Source: an uncultured Eubacterium sp. (GTDB taxonomy: Bacteria > Bacillota > Clostridia > Oscillospirales > Acutalibacteraceae). From it: a stretch of 40,314 nucleotides of DNA. The DNA lies in the NCBI RefSeq assembly GCF_945980375.1, contig NZ_CAMFQO010000016.1, positions 1-40,314 of the forward strand. Reading direction: 5' to 3'. Positions 36,997 through 40,314 of this stretch are shown piece after piece (position 1 is the stretch's first letter; every line of letters begins with the position of its first letter). The position numbers and the translations under genes were made by a program. Below the pieces are notes generated by a model. The model was given only the letters and a program-made list of their open reading frames with translations. It had not been told where the DNA came from and made no database searches.

Positions 36997-37019
36997 CAAC
37001 AGAGTAATACAAATTTATT

Positions 37020-37047
37020 GAACGGTGTTCTATCACCGTTCTTTTTT
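37020..37047 (+). terminator. Rho-independent terminator after the coiled-coil gene
   Basis: The stem GAACGGTG / CACCGTTC has a 6-base loop and is followed by six T. It ends only 14 bases before the TTG start of the next gene. Confidence 0.92.
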
Positions 37048-37060
37048 GTTGGTGATTTGT

Positions 37061-38752
37061 TTGTCAAGCCTAAAGAATAAATATCTGTCGTCTGCCTTTG
37101 TTTTACTTTTGTCAACCGTAATTGTAAAGGCAGTGGGCGCTGTTTACAAAATTCCTCTTACTGCATTTATAGGAGGCATAGGTAGGGGATATTTTGCCTA
37201 TGCCTACAATTTGTTTATGCCTGTTCACGCAATCACAATGGGCGTTTTTCCAATTGCGTTGTCAAGGCTTGTCAGCACCTACAATTCAAAGGGCGACGAG
37301 CAAAGGGTAGCATCGCTTAAAAAAGGCTCATTTAGGCTTTTTGTTGCTGTTGGCTTGGCGGGAATGTGTTTGTTGCTTGCGGTGTCAAGGCAGTATTCTT
37401 TGCTTGTTGCCGGCTCACCGTCAGCCGTGTACACTATTGCAGTGCTTGCTCCGTCGGTGCTTTTTTCATCAATGGCGGCATCTTACAGGGGATATTACGA
37501 GGGCTTTCTCAATATGATTCCCACTGCGATAAGCCAAACCATAGAGGCTTTGTTCAAAATGATTTTCGGTTTGTTGTTTGCCCGTATGTCAATGGTGTAT
37601 TTTGTCACCGAATATGAAAAAACGGGTATGGTGCTTGACAAGGCTTTTGAAAATGAAGCGGCTGCATTAAGTGCAATTTATCCGTATACATCTGCCTTTG
37701 CAATGCTCGGGGTTACCCTCGGTGCGTTAGCAGGTCTGTGCTTTTTGTGGTGCTATTCATTGTTTAACGGCAAACCTACCGTTAAAGCCTGTGATGTTCG
37801 CGGCAGTCAAAGGGAGCTGTTGCTTTTTTCATTTCCTATTATGATCAGTACCGGTGTTCAAAGCATATTTCAGTTTTTAGATACTGCAAGTATTCAGGTC
37901 GCTCTCGGTAGGCTTAACATCGTAGCCATAAAGTCTATGCTTATGCAAATGGGCGGTACCGTGCAGGCAGCCGATAAGGATTTGCCAACCTATATGTACG
38001 GCTTGTATTCATCGGCATTGGATTTCAAAAATCTTATTCCGAGTATAACAATGGCTCTCGGTGTTGCTTCTGTTCCTGCAATAAGCCGTGCGTTTGAGCA
38101 GGGTAGTCGTGAGCGCTTTGAAGCACTTGTTAATTCAATTTACAAATACACAATGCTTTTGTCTGTTATCGGCGGAATAATTCTTTATTCTTGTGCCGAT
38201 GATATACTTAACCTCCTTTACGGCAAAAGCTCTCCTGATATTGCCGCATCAACCGTTGATTTGGTTAAGGCGTTGTCGCTGACTGCTTTTTTGTATTCAC
38301 TTGCAGGCACTGCCGTGTTTTCCGTTCAGGCGGTCGGCCTTGCAAAAAAATCAATATTGCCTTATGCCGTGTCGGGAATCATAAGGGTTGCTCTGAATGT
38401 ATTGCTTGTCGGCAACGGTAAATATATTCTTTACGGTGCTGTAATCAGCGGGGCTGTAGGATATGCGGTTTTATCCGGCTGGTGTATTGCAATAGTGTGC
38501 AAAAATACAAAAACAAGGATAAGCTTTATTAAGATTTTTGTCTTGCCTGTGCTTGCGGGAATAGCTACGCTTTTTGTGTATAAGCATATGGATTTGTATC
38601 TTATCGGCATAAATTCTTCAATAGTAAATATCATTGTAAAATGTCTGTTTGTTGTTTCTGTGTACTGTATATTGTGCTTTTTGTGCGGTATGCTGAATTT
38701 TAGAAGGTTTTTTCGTGATTTTGTCAGCAAAAAAAATAAAGCAAATGCTTGA
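37061..38752 (+). CDS. SpoVB/MurJ-like MOP-superfamily lipid flippase (YabM-type)
   Basis: Polytopic membrane protein of the polysaccharide/lipid II exporter group. The 563 residues have about 14 hydrophobic segments and begin SSLKNKYLSSAFVLLLSTVIVKAVGAVYKIPL (two motif blocks), typical of SpoVB and YabM. The group moves lipid-linked wall precursors across the membrane in growth or spore cortex synthesis. Placement before mazG, hup and the S4 gene matches yabM in B. subtilis. The best start is TTG 37061 with GGTGA upstream. A GTG at 37025 in frame lies inside the terminator stem and is unlikely. Which paralogue it is (SpoVB, YabM or MurJ) is not resolved. Confidence 0.85.
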   Translation: MSSLKNKYLSSAFVLLLSTVIVKAVGAVYKIPLTAFIGGIGRGYFAYAYNLFMPVHAITMGVFPIALSRLVSTYNSKGDEQRVASLKKGSFRLFVAVGLAGMCLLLAVSRQYSLLVAGSPSAVYTIAVLAPSVLFSSMAASYRGYYEGFLNMIPTAISQTIEALFKMIFGLLFARMSMVYFVTEYEKTGMVLDKAFENEAAALSAIYPYTSAFAMLGVTLGALAGLCFLWCYSLFNGKPTVKACDVRGSQRELLLFSFPIMISTGVQSIFQFLDTASIQVALGRLNIVAIKSMLMQMGGTVQAADKDLPTYMYGLYSSALDFKNLIPSITMALGVASVPAISRAFEQGSRERFEALVNSIYKYTMLLSVIGGIILYSCADDILNLLYGKSSPDIAASTVDLVKALSLTAFLYSLAGTAVFSVQAVGLAKKSILPYAVSGIIRVALNVLLVGNGKYILYGAVISGAVGYAVLSGWCIAIVCKNTKTRISFIKIFVLPVLAGIATLFVYKHMDLYLIGINSSIVNIIVKCLFVVSVYCILCFLCGMLNFRRFFRDFVSKKNKANA

Positions 38753-38807
38753 AATTACGGCTTAAATAGTGTATATTAATCAAAGACGCGACACGAGGAT
38801 TTTGGCT

Positions 38808-39617
38808 ATGGCAAAGGGTTTTGAGATTAAACAAAGATATAATATTGATGATCTTGTAGCAATAATTAAAGTCCTTCGTGCACCGGGCGGTTGCCCGTGG
38901 GATAGGGAGCAAACCCACGAATCTATAAAAAAGAATTTTATAGAGGAAACCTATGAGGTAGTTGAGGCTATTAACAAAAATAGCTCCGATATGCTTCGTG
39001 AGGAGCTGGGTGATGTTCTTCTTCAGGTTGTTCTCCATACTCAAATGGAGGAGGAAAAAGGCTCGTTTACCTTTGATGATGTAGCAAACGATATTGTACA
39101 AAAGCTTGTTGTCCGCCATCCGCATGTTTTTGGAGATGTGGTTGCCGAAAACACGGCTCAGGCTCTCAATAGCTGGGATGACGCAAAGCAAAAGTCAAAG
39201 GGGCAAAAGACTCAAACCGAATCAATGCTATCTGTACCGAGGGAGCTTCCTGCTCTTATGCGTGCACAAAAGATTCAGCACAAGGCGGCAAAGATCGGCT
39301 TTGATTGGGATAATGCAGATGGAGCCTTTGAAAAGCTTTATGAAGAAATTAATGAGTTAAAAACAGCTATGGAGCATGGCTCAAAGGCTGAAATTGATGA
39401 CGAGCTCGGAGATGTTCTTTTCTCTTGCGTAAACATTTCGCGCTTCGTCGGTGCAGACAGCGAGGAAGCTTTAACGGCATCTACCGATAAGTTTTTATCT
39501 CGCTTTGCACTGGTTGAGCAAATGGCAAAAGAACAGGGCATAGATATGAAATCATCATCAATTCAACAGCTTGACGAGCTGTGGGACAAGGCTAAGAAAA
39601 TAAAAAATGCCGAGTAA
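38808..39617 (+). CDS. mazG: Nucleoside triphosphate pyrophosphohydrolase MazG
   Basis: All-alpha NTP-PPase that hydrolyses (d)NTPs to NMP and PPi, cleansing damaged nucleotides. The 269 residues contain two MazG-like halves. The first has APGGCPWDREQTHES, EETYEVVEAI and EELGDVLLQVVLH. The second has KIGFDWDNADGAFEKLYEEINELK and DELGDVLFSCVNISR. ATG 38808 follows ACGAGG; an upstream in-frame GTG at 38769 adds a non-family tail. It corresponds to yabN, though Bacillus YabN also carries a tetrapyrrole-methylase domain that is absent here. Confidence 0.95.
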   Translation: MAKGFEIKQRYNIDDLVAIIKVLRAPGGCPWDREQTHESIKKNFIEETYEVVEAINKNSSDMLREELGDVLLQVVLHTQMEEEKGSFTFDDVANDIVQKLVVRHPHVFGDVVAENTAQALNSWDDAKQKSKGQKTQTESMLSVPRELPALMRAQKIQHKAAKIGFDWDNADGAFEKLYEEINELKTAMEHGSKAEIDDELGDVLFSCVNISRFVGADSEEALTASTDKFLSRFALVEQMAKEQGIDMKSSSIQQLDELWDKAKKIKNAE

Positions 39618-39623
39618 TCGGCA
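39608..39623 (+). promoter_or_regulatory. Hairpin over the mazG stop, just before the hup ribosome site
   Basis: TGCCGA-GTAA-TCGGCA forms a 6-base stem with a 4-base loop holding part of the mazG stop. ATGGAGG follows directly. It could separate mazG and hup translation or mark an RNA-processing site. Confidence 0.45.
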
Positions 39624-39638
39624 ATGGAGGTATTTATT

Positions 39639-39914
39639 ATGAATAAAACTGAATTGGTAGCAGCTGTAGCTGCAAAGGCAGAATTGTCAAAGAAGGATGC
39701 AGAAGCAGCAGTAGCAGCAACATTTGATGCTATCACAGCAGCTCTTGCAGAAGGCGATAAGGTTGCTCTTGTTGGCTTTGGTACATTCGCAGTTAAGGAA
39801 AGAGCAGCTCGCACAGGTCTTAACCCACAGACAAAGGCTAAGATCGAAATCCCTGCTTCAAAGGCTCCTGGCTTCAAGGCAGGTAAGGCTCTTAAGGATG
39901 CTGTAAACGCATAA
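39639..39914 (+). CDS. hup: DNA-binding protein HU
   Basis: Small histone-like dimer (91 residues) that bends and compacts DNA. N-terminal [22 protein letters not shown], the [18 protein letters not shown] beta-arm start, NPQT at the arm tip and the [13 protein letters not shown] tail are standard. ATG 39639 has TGGAGG upstream. The codon choice is strongly biased, fitting a highly expressed gene. Its place between mazG and an S4 gene is common in Clostridia. It ends with its own terminator. Confidence 0.97.
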   Translation: MNKTELVAAVAAKAELSKKDAEAAVAATFDAITAALAEGDKVALVGFGTFAVKERAARTGLNPQTKAKIEIPASKAPGFKAGKALKDAVNA

Positions 39915-39928
39915 TTATTTGCTAATTT

Positions 39929-39956
39929 ACAAGGTGCTGTTTCAGCACCTTGTTTT
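39929..39956 (+). terminator. Rho-independent terminator after hup
   Basis: An 11-base stem (ACAAGGTGCTG / CAGCACCTTGT) has a TTT loop and is followed by a short T-rich tail. The tail is weak, so partial read-through into the S4 gene is likely. Confidence 0.75.
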
Positions 39957-39977
39957 ACTATGTAAAGGAGATTTTGT

Positions 39978-40217
39978 ATGCGACTTGATAAGTATTTGAA
40001 GGTGTCACGTATTATTAAACGCAGAACAGTTGCCAATGAGGCATGTGACGCAGGCAGAGTGGAGGTTAACGGAAAGCCTGCAAGGGCATCGTACGATGTT
40101 AAGGTAGGGGATAAAATAAAGGTTTCCCTCGGTCAGAATGAACGCACCTATGAGGTACTTGAGGTTTGTGAGCACGCCTTGAAGGAGGATGCTCTTAAAA
40201 TGTATAAAACGCTGTAA
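39978..40217 (+). CDS. rqcP: RNA-binding S4-domain protein, RqcP/YabO type
   Basis: The 79-residue protein is a single S4 domain (MRLDKYLKVSRIIKRRTVANE, then AGRVEVNGKPARASYDVKVGDKI), the size of RqcP/Hsp15-like proteins. B. subtilis RqcP (YabO) binds stalled 50S-peptidyl-tRNA and helps RqcH add alanine tails in ribosome quality control. AAAGGAG precedes the ATG. The order flippase-mazG-hup-S4 fits yabM-yabN-yabO, predicting yabP, yabQ and divIC just outside the window. Confidence 0.9.
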   Translation: MRLDKYLKVSRIIKRRTVANEACDAGRVEVNGKPARASYDVKVGDKIKVSLGQNERTYEVLEVCEHALKEDALKMYKTL

Positions 40218-40231
40218 TCATCTGCTTACAC

Positions 40232-40314
40232 GTCAGACTGCTGACAAAGTGGGCTGAAACACGCCAAAAGAAAATATATTTGGCGCCCCTTTTATGCAAT
40301 AAAGGGGAGCTGTC
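40232..40314. repeat. Palindrome-rich intergenic segment, probably a truncated dispersed repeat
   Basis: Three inverted repeats stand in a row: GTCAG/CTGAC (40232-40245), CGCCAAA/TTTGGCG (40262-40285) and CCCCTTT/AAAGGGG (40286-40307). The window then ends in AAAGGGGAGCTGTC. That end resembles the start of REP-like palindromic elements common in gut Clostridia. This is recalled, not checked, and the element is cut by the window edge. Confidence 0.45.

Noticed and set aside
37025-37060. GTG start for the flippase inside the terminator stem
   Set aside because: The codons lie in the hairpin and T-run of the previous gene; TTG 37061 has an SD and matches the expected family N-terminus.
1-40314. 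CRISPR arrays, tRNA or rRNA genes, transposases or integrases
   Set aside because: None was recognised by eye on either strand. A tRNA scan was not possible here.

Overview
The window is one long, almost entirely plus-strand block of a Gram-positive, spore-former-type chromosome. Gene order and protein families point to class Clostridia, probably a gut Ruminococcus/Oscillospiraceae-like bacterium. The evidence is a PolC-type replicase, HemZ, a SpoVB-like flippase beside mazG, hup and an RqcP-type S4 gene, a dockerin-like secreted protein, and AT-rich intergenic DNA. No genus can be named from the sequence alone.

Layout: (1) 1-7183 is a division and cell-wall (dcw) cluster: the murF tail, mraY, ftsW/spoVE-type SEDS gene, murG, murA, ftsQ/divIB and ftsZ, closed by a strong terminator. 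murD, murC and ftsA are absent from it. (2) 7184-9420 holds a 350-base intergenic region with a direct-repeat array of DnaA-box-like 9-mers. Two accessory genes follow: a MacroD-type macrodomain protein with a C-terminal helical domain, and a VWA/MIDAS protein. (3) 9422-14562 contains a minus-strand membrane-anchored exported protein of unknown function, mltG, and a large secreted leucine-rich-repeat/CxxC-repeat/dockerin-like protein. (4) 14635-24755 is the conserved run pyrH-frr-uppS-cdsA-dxr-rseP-ispG-polC, which links UMP kinase, ribosome recycling, undecaprenyl and phospholipid synthesis, the MEP isoprenoid pathway, intramembrane proteolysis and replication. (5) 24763-29739 is a histidine operon with its own promoter: a fused hisZ-hisG, then hisD, hisB, hisA, hisI and hisE, without hisC, hisH or hisF. 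(6) 29739-36466 is a tightly overlapping run recJ-rel-dtd-MBL hydrolase-hemZ. (7) 36526-40217 holds a small coiled-coil gene with a near-consensus promoter, then spoVB/murJ-like, mazG, hup and the S4 gene, matching the B. subtilis yabM-yabN-yabO neighbourhood with hup inserted. The window ends inside what looks like a palindromic intergenic repeat.

The most notable observations are a PolC with no embedded DEDD proofreading exonuclease but a complete-looking set of PHP metal ligands, the macrodomain-VWA pair next to the DnaA-box-like array, and the HisZ-HisG fusion. No tRNA, rRNA, CRISPR array, transposase or integrase was seen.
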